DNA of 64,000 nucleotides from contig CAZAKZ010000012.1 of NCBI GenBank assembly GCA_964485695.1, positions 1-64,000 on the forward strand, written 5' to 3'. The stretch is from CAZAKZ01 sp964485695 (GTDB lineage: Bacteria > Planctomycetota > JAFGQW01). This document shows positions 35,132-44,245 of the stretch, piece after piece (position 1 is the stretch's first letter; each line of letters starts with the position of its first letter). The notes beneath the pieces were generated by a model. The model did no database searches and was not told the origin of the DNA. It worked only from the letters and a program-made list of their open reading frames with translations. A program made the translations under genes and the position numbers.

Positions 35132-36076
35132 GTGACGGCCCATTCATCCTTTGCTCAGCGGCTTCACGAGGCCGTGGATCGGAAGAAAAGTCCTCTCGTC
35201 GTAGGCCTCGATCCGAAGCTGGGCCGCTTGCCCGGTCCGGTCGTGGACGCCGCCAGGTCCCAGCACGGGGATCATCCCGCCTGGATCACGGAAGCACTCA
35301 AGACCTTCTGCTTCGGTGTTCTCGATTCCGTGTCCCCCTATGCTCCGGCGGTGAAGGTGAACATCGGTTTTTTCGAGCAGTATCATCTCCCCGGCCTCCT
35401 GGCGTACGGCGCCGTCGTGGCCGAAGCCCGCCGCCGAAATTTCATCGTCATCGGAGACGTCAAGCGCTCGGATATCGGGAGCACCGCCGAGGCCTATGCC
35501 GCAGGGCACCTGGGCCCCGATCCTGACGATGTTCCCCCCGAACATCGTATCACCGTGGACGCGGTGACCCTGAATCCCTACCTGGGAAGCGACGGAATCC
35601 GCCCTTTTGCTCTTGCCGCCGCTGCTCAGGGACGCGGAATATACATCCTGGTCAAGACCTCCAATCCCTCCTCCATTGAAATCCAGGACCTCAGGACGCC
35701 GGATGGAAAGATTTGCGAACATGTGGCTCGCCTGGTATCGACCTGGGGTGCGGAATCGGGTATCGCCGACGGCTACGCCTCCGTGGGTGCCGTGGTCGGC
35801 GCCACGTATCCCGACGAGCTGAAGTCGCTGCGTGCGGCCATGCCCAACACTCCCTTTCTCGTGCCGGGGTACGGCGCCCAGGGGGGGACCGCCGACGATG
35901 TAAAGGCCGCGTTCGACGACAGGGGCCACGGAGCGATCATCAACGCATCTCGTTCCATTCTCTACGCCTTCGACAGCCACCCCGGTGGAGAGAACGCATG
36001 GGAAGAGTCCGTTGCCGCCGCCGCCGAAAAGGCAGCGGAGGAGCTTGAGGCGGTGCGCCATGAGTCCGTCGGATGA
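35132..36076 (+). CDS. pyrF: orotidine 5'-phosphate decarboxylase, type 2
   Basis: 314 residues, GTG start. Motifs of the longer type-2 enzyme: 'VVGLDPKLGRLP', 'VKVNIGFFEQYHL', and the catalytic Lys-Asp cluster in 'GDVKRSDIGSTAEAYA'. It makes UMP from OMP. Its stop overlaps the methyltransferase start by 17 nt, making it the first gene of a five-gene run with bshCBA. Confidence 0.94.
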   Translation: MTAHSSFAQRLHEAVDRKKSPLVVGLDPKLGRLPGPVVDAARSQHGDHPAWITEALKTFCFGVLDSVSPYAPAVKVNIGFFEQYHLPGLLAYGAVVAEARRRNFIVIGDVKRSDIGSTAEAYAAGHLGPDPDDVPPEHRITVDAVTLNPYLGSDGIRPFALAAAAQGRGIYILVKTSNPSSIEIQDLRTPDGKICEHVARLVSTWGAESGIADGYASVGAVVGATYPDELKSLRAAMPNTPFLVPGYGAQGGTADDVKAAFDDRGHGAIINASRSILYAFDSHPGGENAWEESVAAAAEKAAEELEAVRHESVG

Positions 36077-36812
36077 CGCGTGGTACGTTGAAAGCTTCGG
36101 CGAGGATTATCTGGAGCTGTATCGCCACCGGAATCTCGAAGAGGCTCGAAAGGCCGTCGCTCTCGCGGCGAGCGTCCTGAACCTCCGGCCCGATGTATCG
36201 ATCCTGGACCTGTGTTGCGGGGCCGGTCGTCATATTCAGGCCATGCGGAATCGAGGACTGGCCGCCATCGGAATGGACCTTTCTCCCGTGCTCCTCGGGG
36301 CGGCTCGACGATGCGCTGGTGCCGTTTCCCTGGTCCGCGGAGACATGCGGCATCTGCCTTTTCGTGACCGATCATTCGATGCTGTGCTATCCTTTTTCAC
36401 GAGCTTCGGCTATTTCCCGACGGACGAAGAAAACCTTCTGGTTCTCCGGGAAGTCGGCCGAATCCTCAGGTCCGGCGGATCGTTTCTGCTGGATTACTTG
36501 AACCGGAATCAGGTCCTGGAAAACGGTATTTACGATTCCGAGGAGATCCGCAACGGCCTCGTGATCCGGCAGGAGCGACGCTGGGACAGGGAAAGAGACA
36601 TCCTGGAGAAGAAGATCACCCTCTACCCGGAAGGGCGAGCAGATCGTACTCGGGTGTATCGGGAGGCGGTCAGGTTGTTCTCGCCGGAGCAGCTTCTGGT
36701 GCTTCTGCGAAGAGCCGGATTCGTCTTCAGCTCCTCTCTCGGTTCCCTCGAGGGCGACCCGTATTCGCCCACATCTCCACGGTTCATCGTGTCCGTAAGG
36801 AATACCGGATAA
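36060..36812 (+). CDS. class I SAM-dependent methyltransferase
   Basis: 250 residues from the ATG at 36060. Rossmann motif I 'ILDLCCGAGRH', motif II acidic residue in 'IGMDLSPVLLG', and motif IV 'DAVLSFFTSFGYF' are visible. The C-terminal cap is short. It overlaps pyrF by 17 nt and precedes bshC by 24 nt, so it is very likely co-expressed with bacillithiol synthesis. A known precedent is NmbA of green sulfur bacteria, a methyltransferase that makes N-methyl-bacillithiol. Whether this protein is an orthologue is an inference from position only. Confidence 0.82.
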   Translation: MSPSDDAWYVESFGEDYLELYRHRNLEEARKAVALAASVLNLRPDVSILDLCCGAGRHIQAMRNRGLAAIGMDLSPVLLGAARRCAGAVSLVRGDMRHLPFRDRSFDAVLSFFTSFGYFPTDEENLLVLREVGRILRSGGSFLLDYLNRNQVLENGIYDSEEIRNGLVIRQERRWDRERDILEKKITLYPEGRADRTRVYREAVRLFSPEQLLVLLRRAGFVFSSSLGSLEGDPYSPTSPRFIVSVRNTG

Positions 36813-36836
36813 CAGGAATGCTCGGACGAGGCTGCC

Positions 36837-38570
36837 ATGTCAAATCCACAAAACATTGAGTATGAGTCCCTCGGGCTTTCAAAGATCTTCCTCGACTACA
36901 TATCCGGAAACGAGAAGCTCTCGGCCCGATTCCCCGGCCCACCATTCGCTCCCGATAGCGTCCAGAGCGTCACGGCGGCCCTGAAATCACGCGACTACCC
37001 GCGGCAGGAGCTCGTGAACCGCCTGGTCGACTACAACCAGGAGCTCGGGGCGGGCGAGGCCACCCTCCGGAACATCGACTCCCTGAAGAAGCCGAATTCT
37101 TTCGTCGTCTGCACGGGGCAGCAGCCATCCGTCCTTACCGGCCCCGTGTTCAACGTCTACAAGGCCATCTCCTGCCTCACGCTGGCGCGCACGCTGACGG
37201 CCGCATCCGAAGAAAACACCTTTGTGCCTGTTTTCTGGTGCGCCAGCGAGGACCACGACCTGGAGGAGATGAATCATCTTTTCCTTCCGGGTCGCGACGG
37301 AGACATCAGGAAGCTGCGCGTTGATCTGACCAATGATGGAAGGCCGGCCGAGGCTGTGCGCGTTGGCCGCAGCATCCGCCGGGTCCTGAAAGACGCCATG
37401 CAGCTGCTGCCGGACACGGAGTTCAAGGACGAGGTCTCTGCTCTCTTCGAGCCGGCACCGGAGGATACCCTCGGCACCTGGTTCAACCGCATCCTGATCG
37501 CCCTCTTCAGCGACGACGGTCTGGTCGTCCTCGAGCCCCGCTTGATTCGAGACCTGGCTGCTCCGGTCCTTCAGAAGGAGCTGGACACCCCAAACGAAAC
37601 TTCTGGCCACCTGAAACGAGCCGGTGAGGCCCTTTCGGCCCTGGGATACGAACCCTCGTTCGATGGCAGTCCAAAGGTGCACTGCTTCTACATCGGAGGC
37701 CGGCGGCGGGCTCGGATCAAGTTCTACGCCGATTTCTGCATCCTGGGTGAAGACCGTGTAGACCGACGAGAAATGTCCTTCCACCTGGAGGAGCATCCGG
37801 AACGCTTTTCTCCCGACGCCTCTCTCCGGCCGATTGTCCAGAGCGCAGTTCTGCCGGTTTCCGCCTACGTGGCCGGACCCGGTGAAGTCGCCTACTTCGC
37901 CCAGCTCAAGGAGCTCCACGGCCACTTCGATGTGCCAATGCCCGTGATCTATCCCAGGGCCAGCGTCACCCTCGTCGAGGGTTCGGTCATGCGGGCCATG
38001 GAGAAATTCGGCCTGAGTCCCTCACAGCTCTTCATGGACGCCAAGAGCCAGGAGGAGCTGCTCGAGAGCACCGCGAAGGGAACGGGGCTTCCCGCCTCCC
38101 TCGACAGCCTCATCGAACAGAGCATCAAGCTCCTGGACTCCCTCGTATCGGACGTCTCGGAATTCGACGAGGGAATCTCCCGAATGGTCCAGAAGGCTCG
38201 CGGCCGCATCGGCCGGGAGCTGGACCACCTGAAGCGTCGCGTTACGGGGGCCATCGACGAAGCGGCGGGCGTCGGCCGGCGCCGGCTGGCGCGACTGTTC
38301 TCCAGCACCTACCCGAATTCGGTGCCCCAGGAGCGGGTCTTCAATATTCTCTACTACCTTGCGAAATACGGACCCGACCTTCCCAGAAGCTTGATCCAGA
38401 GCCTGCGGGGCGAAACGAGGCAGCACTTCGTCTTCATGCTCGAAGCCTACGACTCCCTGGCATCCGGTACTCCGGAACAGGAAGAAGAAGACTCTTCCGG
38501 GGCGGAGCCCACCGTGGTGGACGAAGAAGGCGGCGAGGGGCCGGAAGAGGAGGCGGATCGCGAGTCATGA
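36837..38570 (+). CDS. bshC: bacillithiol synthase BshC
   Basis: 577 residues. Family motifs 'VVCTGQQPSVLTGPVFNVYKAISCL' and 'VFWCASEDHDLEEMNHLF' are clear, and the overall length fits after allowing for a ~35-residue acidic tail rich in Glu and Asp (from about 540), absent in typical BshC. BshC joins cysteine to glucosaminyl-malate to form bacillithiol. It is coupled to bshB1 through an ATGA overlap. The acidic extension may be disordered. Confidence 0.93.
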   Translation: MSNPQNIEYESLGLSKIFLDYISGNEKLSARFPGPPFAPDSVQSVTAALKSRDYPRQELVNRLVDYNQELGAGEATLRNIDSLKKPNSFVVCTGQQPSVLTGPVFNVYKAISCLTLARTLTAASEENTFVPVFWCASEDHDLEEMNHLFLPGRDGDIRKLRVDLTNDGRPAEAVRVGRSIRRVLKDAMQLLPDTEFKDEVSALFEPAPEDTLGTWFNRILIALFSDDGLVVLEPRLIRDLAAPVLQKELDTPNETSGHLKRAGEALSALGYEPSFDGSPKVHCFYIGGRRRARIKFYADFCILGEDRVDRREMSFHLEEHPERFSPDASLRPIVQSAVLPVSAYVAGPGEVAYFAQLKELHGHFDVPMPVIYPRASVTLVEGSVMRAMEKFGLSPSQLFMDAKSQEELLESTAKGTGLPASLDSLIEQSIKLLDSLVSDVSEFDEGISRMVQKARGRIGRELDHLKRRVTGAIDEAAGVGRRRLARLFSSTYPNSVPQERVFNILYYLAKYGPDLPRSLIQSLRGETRQHFVFMLEAYDSLASGTPEQEEEDSSGAEPTVVDEEGGEGPEEEADRES

Positions 38571-39289
38571 CAGAAGCGAAATCCGGGATCGACGTCCTTG
38601 TCATTGGCGCCCACCCCGATGACGCGGAGATCGCCTGTGGAGGCACGGTATTGAGGGTGGCCCGGGGCGGAGGAACCGTCGCCGTCGTGGACCTGTCCGC
38701 AGGGGAGTGCGCGACGCGAGGCTCGGCCTCAACCCGCCGGGAGGAGGCGAAGAGGGCCTCGGCCGTCCTTGGCCTGGCCGCGCGCGAAAACCTGGGACTT
38801 CCCGACTGCGCCATCCGGGACACCGAGGCGGCACGCCTTGAGCTGGTCGTGGCGATCCGCCGCTATCGGCCGGGCATCGTCATCGCCCCGCATCCGAGAG
38901 ATCACCATCCGGACCACGCTGCCGCGGGACGGCTGGTCGCGGCCGCATCCTTCCTTTCCGGCGTCGGCGGCGTGGAGGCCGAGGGCGAGCGCCATCGGGT
39001 CGGAGCCGTGTTATTTTACATGATGCACCATCGATTCAAGCCGGACGTGATCGTGGACGTCTCCGACGTCTACGAGGAGAAGATCAGGGCTGTCCGGTGC
39101 TATGCGTCCCAGCTGCACGATCCGAATGTCCGGGGCAATGAAACCCTCATAGCCTCCGAGGACTTTCTCGATCGGCTGCGCGCCCGAAATCGGTATTACG
39201 GAGAGGCCATCGGAGCCTCCTACGGCGAGGGCCTGGCCTCCCGCCAGCCTCCGGGGGTGCACGACATCCGGTCCCTGGTCAATCAATGA
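38567..39289 (+). CDS. bshB1: bacillithiol biosynthesis deacetylase BshB1
   Basis: 240 residues of the PIG-L/LmbE fold. Zinc and catalytic motifs: 'GAHPDDAEIACGGTV' and 'HPRDHHPDHAAAGRL' (distal His). The C-terminal 'PPGVHDIRSLV' is typical of BshB1. It removes the N-acetyl group from GlcNAc-malate. Unlike the large PIG-L protein at 20.9 kb it has no signal peptide, so it is cytoplasmic. Both ends overlap neighbours by 4 nt. Confidence 0.93.
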   Translation: MTEAKSGIDVLVIGAHPDDAEIACGGTVLRVARGGGTVAVVDLSAGECATRGSASTRREEAKRASAVLGLAARENLGLPDCAIRDTEAARLELVVAIRRYRPGIVIAPHPRDHHPDHAAAGRLVAAASFLSGVGGVEAEGERHRVGAVLFYMMHHRFKPDVIVDVSDVYEEKIRAVRCYASQLHDPNVRGNETLIASEDFLDRLRARNRYYGEAIGASYGEGLASRQPPGVHDIRSLVNQ

Positions 39290-40467
39290 ACAAGCACAGT
39301 CCCGCAAAGAAAAGGCTGCGCATCGGCATCGTCTGTTATCCCACCTTCGGCGGCAGCGGAGTCGTGGCAACCGAGCTCGGCCTCAACCTCATCCGCCGCG
39401 GCCACGAGGTGCATTTCGTCTGTTACTCGGTTCCGCTCCGCCTTCGCGAATATCACAAGAACCTCTACTACCACGTGGTAGACGTCCTTCCTTATCCGCT
39501 CTTCAAGTACACGCCTTACGACCTTGCGCTTGCCTCCACCCTGGTGGACGTTGTCCGCAAGCACGACCTCCAGCTGGTTCACGTTCACTATGCCGTGCCA
39601 CACTCCATCAGTGCTCACCTGGCGCGTGAGATGCTGTCCGAATCCAGGGGCCTGAAGATCGTCACCACCCTCCACGGAACGGACATCACCATCGTGGGCG
39701 CCGACAAGTCGTACCGCACCGCCACCCGGTTCGGCATCGACCGTTCTGACGGTGTTACCGCCGTCAGCCAATACCTCGCGGACGCCACAAAGCGCCTTTT
39801 CGGCACGAAGCTGGACATCGCCGTGATCCCCAACAGCGTGAACCTCCAGCGCTTCAGGCCGGCGAAGAACCGCCGCGCCGGAAAGAAGCGCCTCGCGCAC
39901 CACTCGGAGAAGATAATCGCTCACGCGTCCAATTTCCGACCCGTGAAGCGGGTCTCCGATGTGGTGAAAATCTTCCATCTTGTCCAGCAGGACGTGCCCT
40001 CGCGGCTCATCCTGCTCGGCGACGGCCCGGAGATGGTCCACGTCGTGGCCCAGATCGACAAGCTGAACCTGCGCGACAAGGTCACCTTCTTCGGGCCCAT
40101 CGAGGACGTGGAGAACGTGCTGCCCTACGCCGACCTGTTTCTCCTGCCCACGGGAAAACCCGGCGAGAGCTTCGGTCTGGCCGCCCTCGAAAGCATGGCG
40201 TGCAGCGTTCCCGTCATCTCCACCAAGGCGGGGGGCACCCGGGAGGTCATCGACAACGGAAAGGACGGCTTTCTTTGTGATGTGGGCGACATCAAGAAGA
40301 TGTCCCGCCTCGCGATCCGGGCCTTCAAGACCCCGGGAGCCCTGAGCAAGATGGGGCGGGCGGCCCGAAGGAAGGCGGAGCGTTCGTTTCCTCCGGATCG
40401 AATTGCTGCGGAATACGAGGCGTTTTACCTGAGCGTCTTGGGCGGAGAACAGGGATCTGGGGAATAG
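39286..40467 (+). CDS. bshA: N-acetyl-alpha-D-glucosaminyl L-malate synthase BshA
   Basis: 393 residues, GT4 fold. Hallmarks: 'IGIVCYPTFGGSGVVATELG', 'HVHYAVPHSISAHLAREML', 'TTLHGTDITIVGADKSYRTATRFGIDRSDGVTAVS' split across the active site, and the donor-site 'ESFGLAALESMACSVPVI'. It joins UDP-GlcNAc and malate in the first step of bacillithiol synthesis. It is the last gene of the operon, which then meets the convergent MglA-like gene 35 nt away. Confidence 0.95.
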   Translation: MNKHSPAKKRLRIGIVCYPTFGGSGVVATELGLNLIRRGHEVHFVCYSVPLRLREYHKNLYYHVVDVLPYPLFKYTPYDLALASTLVDVVRKHDLQLVHVHYAVPHSISAHLAREMLSESRGLKIVTTLHGTDITIVGADKSYRTATRFGIDRSDGVTAVSQYLADATKRLFGTKLDIAVIPNSVNLQRFRPAKNRRAGKKRLAHHSEKIIAHASNFRPVKRVSDVVKIFHLVQQDVPSRLILLGDGPEMVHVVAQIDKLNLRDKVTFFGPIEDVENVLPYADLFLLPTGKPGESFGLAALESMACSVPVISTKAGGTREVIDNGKDGFLCDVGDIKKMSRLAIRAFKTPGALSKMGRAARRKAERSFPPDRIAAEYEAFYLSVLGGEQGSGE

Positions 40468-40502
40468 CCCCTTCCCTTGACCGTCCGTGGAATCGCCGGC
40501 CG

Positions 40503-42077
40503 TTAGCCGTTCAACATCATCGCCAGCGCCGCCTGATTCGCCAGGAGCCGGAGGATCTTCAGTTCCTCTTTTCGCTTCGACGGATTCAGCGGTTCGTCCA
40601 GGTAGACGGCAAAAACGCCCTTGACTCGATTATCCAGAACCATTGGCACAAGAATGGCGGCTTCGATGTCCGGGCTTCCGGAGCAGAGGGGGCCGTGGAA
40701 CTCGGGATTTTGTTCGTGTGTGATGAAAAGCTGGTCTCCGCCCCCCCCCAGAAGCTCGACCAGGCGCTGCCCTTCATCGGACATGGAAAGAAGCAGCGGG
40801 TCGTTTCTGAATCCGCTCTTGAACCGCGCTTCGAGCTTCGCTTCGCTCTCGTCGACGAACATCAGGCTGCCGCCCGTTGCGTCGAGCGCCTGGCAGGCTG
40901 TCGACAAGATCTTGGTCGCCGACTTTTCGAGCGAGCTCCCGCTGGCCAGGCCGCGGCCGATCTCGAGGAGATCCCTGAGCAGGCTCTTGGTCCTGGAATC
41001 TTCGGCGCTTCCAATGTCGCCCCGGATCTCCTTGGCTTCCACGGCGGTGGGGCGGTTTTCGCTCGCGCCAGAAGATGCCTCGGCGTGGGCCGTCTTTTCG
41101 TTGCCTGGGTGGCGCGCTGGCGTCCGTACCGCGAGGGGCTCTCCGGCCACGGGCCCGCCTTCGGCAACGCGGGCTCGGGGTAGGGTCGCTCCCTGCTGGG
41201 GCTTTGGGTCGGGAGATGGGGCGCTTCCGGTGAATGTGCCGAAGAAGTCGTCCGCTTCCCGAGAGGTCGAGTCGCCCTGTGGTTGCGCGTCGAGCTGGGC
41301 CGCCGAACCGCTCTCCTGGCGCCCTGACGGGGCCTCCTGGCTCGGTGCGCTCTGTATCGCGACGTCGGCCATGGCGGGCTGAAGAGGCTGTTGCGGCTCA
41401 GCGCCGGCTCCGCCTGACTTCCGGAGCGACAGAAGGCGGGTCTCCACCTCCTTCAGGATCCTCTCTTCGTCTGCCTGCTCTTCCTTGAGGTTGTACGTCT
41501 TTATGACGCGGGAGACCATCAGCTTGGAAACGGCCATGAAGGCCTCGAAGATGCCGTCGCCCCGGGTCGCGACGGTCGCGTATCCGGGAACCTTGCGGAA
41601 GTTCAGCTTTTCTTCCAGCTCGGCCGGAGAGATCGAGTTGTTCAGGTCCTGCTTGTTGTATTCGAACACGAGAGGAATGTTGTTCACGTTCAGCCCGTGA
41701 GCGCGCAGGTTGTCTCCGAGGTTTATCAGGCTTTCCACGTTCTCCACGAGGCGGGCTGGATCGCTGTCCGCAACGAACACGATGCCGTCTGCCCCGGTCA
41801 GAACGTATCGGCGGGTCATGTTGTACTTGACCTGGCCGGGCACGGTAAATCCCTGTATCTTGACCTTGAACCTGCCGACCAGTCCCAGCTCTATGGGGAG
41901 AAAGTCGAAGAACAGTGTTCTGTCCTCGTCCGTGTCCAGAGAGACGAGTTTGACTCTTCCCTCCGGATCAATGACCTTGTGAATGTACTTGAGGCTGGTC
42001 GTCTTGCCCCCCAGGCCGGGTCCGTAATACACGACCTTCAGGCTTATGGTTTTTTCCCTTGGATCCAAGAGGCTCAT
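40503..42077 (-). CDS. MglA-type small GTPase fused to a GAF domain
   Basis: 524 residues. Residues ~1-200 are an MglA-like GTPase: P-loop 'GPGLGGKTTSL' at 19-29, 'TVPGQVKYNMTRRYVL' in the switch region, and 'EYNKQDL' as base motif. A Pro/Ala/Ser-rich linker (~230-365) leads to a C-terminal GAF domain (~370-524; 'GGSLMFVDESEAKLEARF', 'AAILVPMVLDNRVKGVFAVYLDEPL'). MglA proteins switch polarity in gliding and twitching bacteria. Joining the switch to a GAF sensor would let a small ligand tune it. MglB is not adjacent. Confidence 0.85.
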   Translation of the reverse strand: MSLLDPREKTISLKVVYYGPGLGGKTTSLKYIHKVIDPEGRVKLVSLDTDEDRTLFFDFLPIELGLVGRFKVKIQGFTVPGQVKYNMTRRYVLTGADGIVFVADSDPARLVENVESLINLGDNLRAHGLNVNNIPLVFEYNKQDLNNSISPAELEEKLNFRKVPGYATVATRGDGIFEAFMAVSKLMVSRVIKTYNLKEEQADEERILKEVETRLLSLRKSGGAGAEPQQPLQPAMADVAIQSAPSQEAPSGRQESGSAAQLDAQPQGDSTSREADDFFGTFTGSAPSPDPKPQQGATLPRARVAEGGPVAGEPLAVRTPARHPGNEKTAHAEASSGASENRPTAVEAKEIRGDIGSAEDSRTKSLLRDLLEIGRGLASGSSLEKSATKILSTACQALDATGGSLMFVDESEAKLEARFKSGFRNDPLLLSMSDEGQRLVELLGGGGDQLFITHEQNPEFHGPLCSGSPDIEAAILVPMVLDNRVKGVFAVYLDEPLNPSKRKEELKILRLLANQAALAMMLNG

Positions 42078-42775
42078 CGATGGTTCCCCTGTCGGCCCCC
42101 GGTATTCCTACCTGCGTTACTACGTTTCCCAGGCTGCTGTGCCTTCTGCCCGCCAGGACCCGCTGCATACGCTGCACAGCGGGGGGGCCGGGTTGATACC
42201 CGGTCGTCGCCTGGCCCGTGTTGAATTCTCTCCGGGGTCTCCATATACCTCTTCGGTAAACAGGGTTTTAAAACTGATGTAAGAAGATTTTCGGGAAGTG
42301 ACGCCGGGTGAGTTGGCCCGGATTGGCCTCGCGCGGTTCCCTCCTTTTAAAGCGCATTGCCCTACATCTGGTAGGGCTATAACCGGGTTCCACCAAACAG
42401 TGTGCATCACCGGGACAATGAACCGTGCCCGTGTACCTGGCGCTGCGATCCGGGGCTTCGGGTGTATGATTTTGTTTCTCTTGTTTTTCGCGCCGGTACG
42501 AGCGCCGGTACGATCCAGGACAAAGAAAAGTTAGCCCGGTCCCGTCGGCGCAACTCGTTTCAAGGGTGCCGCTTTCATAAGGGGTGTTCGTGCAAACGTA
42601 TTCTCCCGAGAGGGTCCTTTGGGTTTGTCGTTGACCCTTTCCCGGGATGAAAATATTCTACTCGGGCCTGAATCGTCTAGAACGAGAGGGCGGTTGGTCT
42701 TCCCTTCCCTATTCCCCGCACAGACCCCGGGAACCGGTCTGTACGAACACGGATTTCACCAGAGGACCGCTTCTA
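42078..42775. other. long intergenic region upstream of dnaA
   Basis: It holds a candidate promoter at 42221-42249, a 7-bp hairpin at 42359-42377 (GCCCTAC/GTAGGGC), and a perfect 12-bp tandem repeat GCGCCGGTACGA at 42490-42501 and 42502-42513. No rpmH or other gene usual upstream of dnaA is seen, and the short ORFs present do not look like proteins. It may contain part of the origin or dnaA regulation. Confidence 0.5.
42221..42249 (+). promoter_or_regulatory. candidate promoter upstream of dnaA
   Basis: TTGAAT at 42221-42226 and TATACC at 42244-42249 with a 17-nt spacer. Each hexamer matches the sigma-70 consensus at four of six positions. It lies over 500 nt before the dnaA start, so a long leader would result. 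Confidence 0.35.
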
Positions 42776-44245
42776 ATGTCGTTGCCGCCGACCTCGTGTG
42801 GCCAGGATCTTCAGGGCGTTTTCCTGTCACACATTCGTGGTGCTGTCGATTCGCACATCTTCGCCGCCTGGTTCAGAGACCTGGACCTCGGAGATTTCAA
42901 AGGGGGCGAGGTGGTTGCGAGTGTTCACAGCTCGTTTGTAAAAAACTACATGGAGAGGCGATTTCTGCCTGTCATGCAGGAGGCCGCTCGAGCCTGTCTT
43001 GGTGCAAACGCCGGGGTGCGTCTTGCTGTCCGCTCGCAAGAGAGCCCGGAAGCTGGCCCTCGGATCGCTCGCGAACGACCGCTCCGTGACGATTCACCTT
43101 CTTGTGATTCACCGTCTTGTGATAATACGAGCGGGAAAACAAATGGGAATTCAAGCAAGAATTCGAGCAAAAACCACCTTAACGACAAGCACCGCAACGA
43201 CAGCCGCCTCAACGACGGCTACCTGTTTGAGAACTTTGTGGTCGGGCCCAGCAATCAGTTCAGTCACGCGGCCTGTCTCCAGGTCATCGGCGCTCCAGCC
43301 AGATCATTCAATCCGCTATTCATCCACGGAGCCTCCGGGCTGGGAAAGTCTCACCTGCTCCAGGCAACGTGCCGGACCATGATTCACAGAAATCCTTCCT
43401 TTCGTGTCCTCTACGTCAACTGTGAAGAATTCATCTCCCGGTTCGTTGCCGCGCTGAGCGGTGGCACCTTGGACGCCTTCAGGAGGAGGCTTCGCCGGGT
43501 CGACTGCCTCGTTGTCGACGACATCCATTTCCTCTCCAAGAAAAGGGGAATGCAGGAGGAGTTTTTTCACACCTTCAACGCTCTCTACGACAACAAAAAA
43601 CAGATTGTTCTGTCCGCTGACTCTAAGCCCCACGACATGGCCCACTTTGAGGAGCGTTTGTTGACGCGGTTCCAGTGGGGTCTCTTGACTTCCATTGATC
43701 CCCCCTCGCTGGAGACCCGTCAAACCATTGCCGTTCGCAAGGCGCAAGACCACAACCGCCATCTTCCTGAAAGTGTCTCCGGATATATTGCTCGTATCGT
43801 TCGAAGAAATGTTCGCGAGCTCGAGGGCGCCGTGAACAAGGTCCTCGCAGCCGCCGATTTTCTGAACCGGGAGATCGACCTCGCCCTGGCCAAGGAGGCC
43901 CTTTCTGATCTGTCTGCTCATTCTGATTGTCAGAAGCGCCCGCTCAGCCCTTCCGACGTTGCTACCACGGTTTCTTCACATTTCGGAGTTCGAGTATCTG
44001 ACTTGAAGTCTTCGCGCCGGCTTCGGTCCCTGGTGATTCCCCGTCAGATCTCAATGTACCTCATCAAATCTCTGTCGCGCTGCTCTTTGAAGGACATTGG
44101 GGTGTTCTTTGGTGGGAGAGACCACACCACGGTTCTGTACGCTCTTCAGAGGATAGAGACTCTGATGTCCCATGACGCAGAGATCAGAAAATCCGTTCAG
44201 GCCCTTTTTGCCGAGCTGCAAGAAGAGATGCTGGGCGGCCAATAA
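42776..44245 (+). CDS. dnaA: chromosomal replication initiator DnaA
   Basis: 489 residues from the ATG at 42776, which has an AGAGGA site upstream. Domain I covers ~1-85. Domain II is a variable linker with two tandem short duplications (nt 43091-43120 and 43147-43170). Domain III (AAA+) has Walker A 'GASGLGKSHLLQA', Walker B 'CLVVDDIHFL' and 'RNVRELEGAVNKVL'. Domain IV ends with the DNA-binding signature 'GGRDHTTVLYALQRIE'. It opens oriC; the proposed origin lies directly downstream before dnaN. Confidence 0.97.
   Translation: MSLPPTSCGQDLQGVFLSHIRGAVDSHIFAAWFRDLDLGDFKGGEVVASVHSSFVKNYMERRFLPVMQEAARACLGANAGVRLAVRSQESPEAGPRIARERPLRDDSPSCDSPSCDNTSGKTNGNSSKNSSKNHLNDKHRNDSRLNDGYLFENFVVGPSNQFSHAACLQVIGAPARSFNPLFIHGASGLGKSHLLQATCRTMIHRNPSFRVLYVNCEEFISRFVAALSGGTLDAFRRRLRRVDCLVVDDIHFLSKKRGMQEEFFHTFNALYDNKKQIVLSADSKPHDMAHFEERLLTRFQWGLLTSIDPPSLETRQTIAVRKAQDHNRHLPESVSGYIARIVRRNVRELEGAVNKVLAAADFLNREIDLALAKEALSDLSAHSDCQKRPLSPSDVATTVSSHFGVRVSDLKSSRRLRSLVIPRQISMYLIKSLSRCSLKDIGVFFGGRDHTTVLYALQRIETLMSHDAEIRKSVQALFAELQEEMLGGQ
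43091..43170 (+). repeat. tandem micro-duplications in the dnaA linker
   Basis: Two adjacent 15-nt units (43091-43105, 43106-43120; 14 of 15 identical) encode DSPSC repeats, and two 12-nt units (43147-43158, 43159-43170; 11 of 12 identical) encode the NSSK repeats. Both are in frame, in the variable domain II. Confidence 0.8.

Noticed and set aside
42298..42534. 78-residue ORF upstream of dnaA
   Set aside because: No ribosome-binding site, no family and irregular composition; it overlaps the hairpin and tandem repeat.
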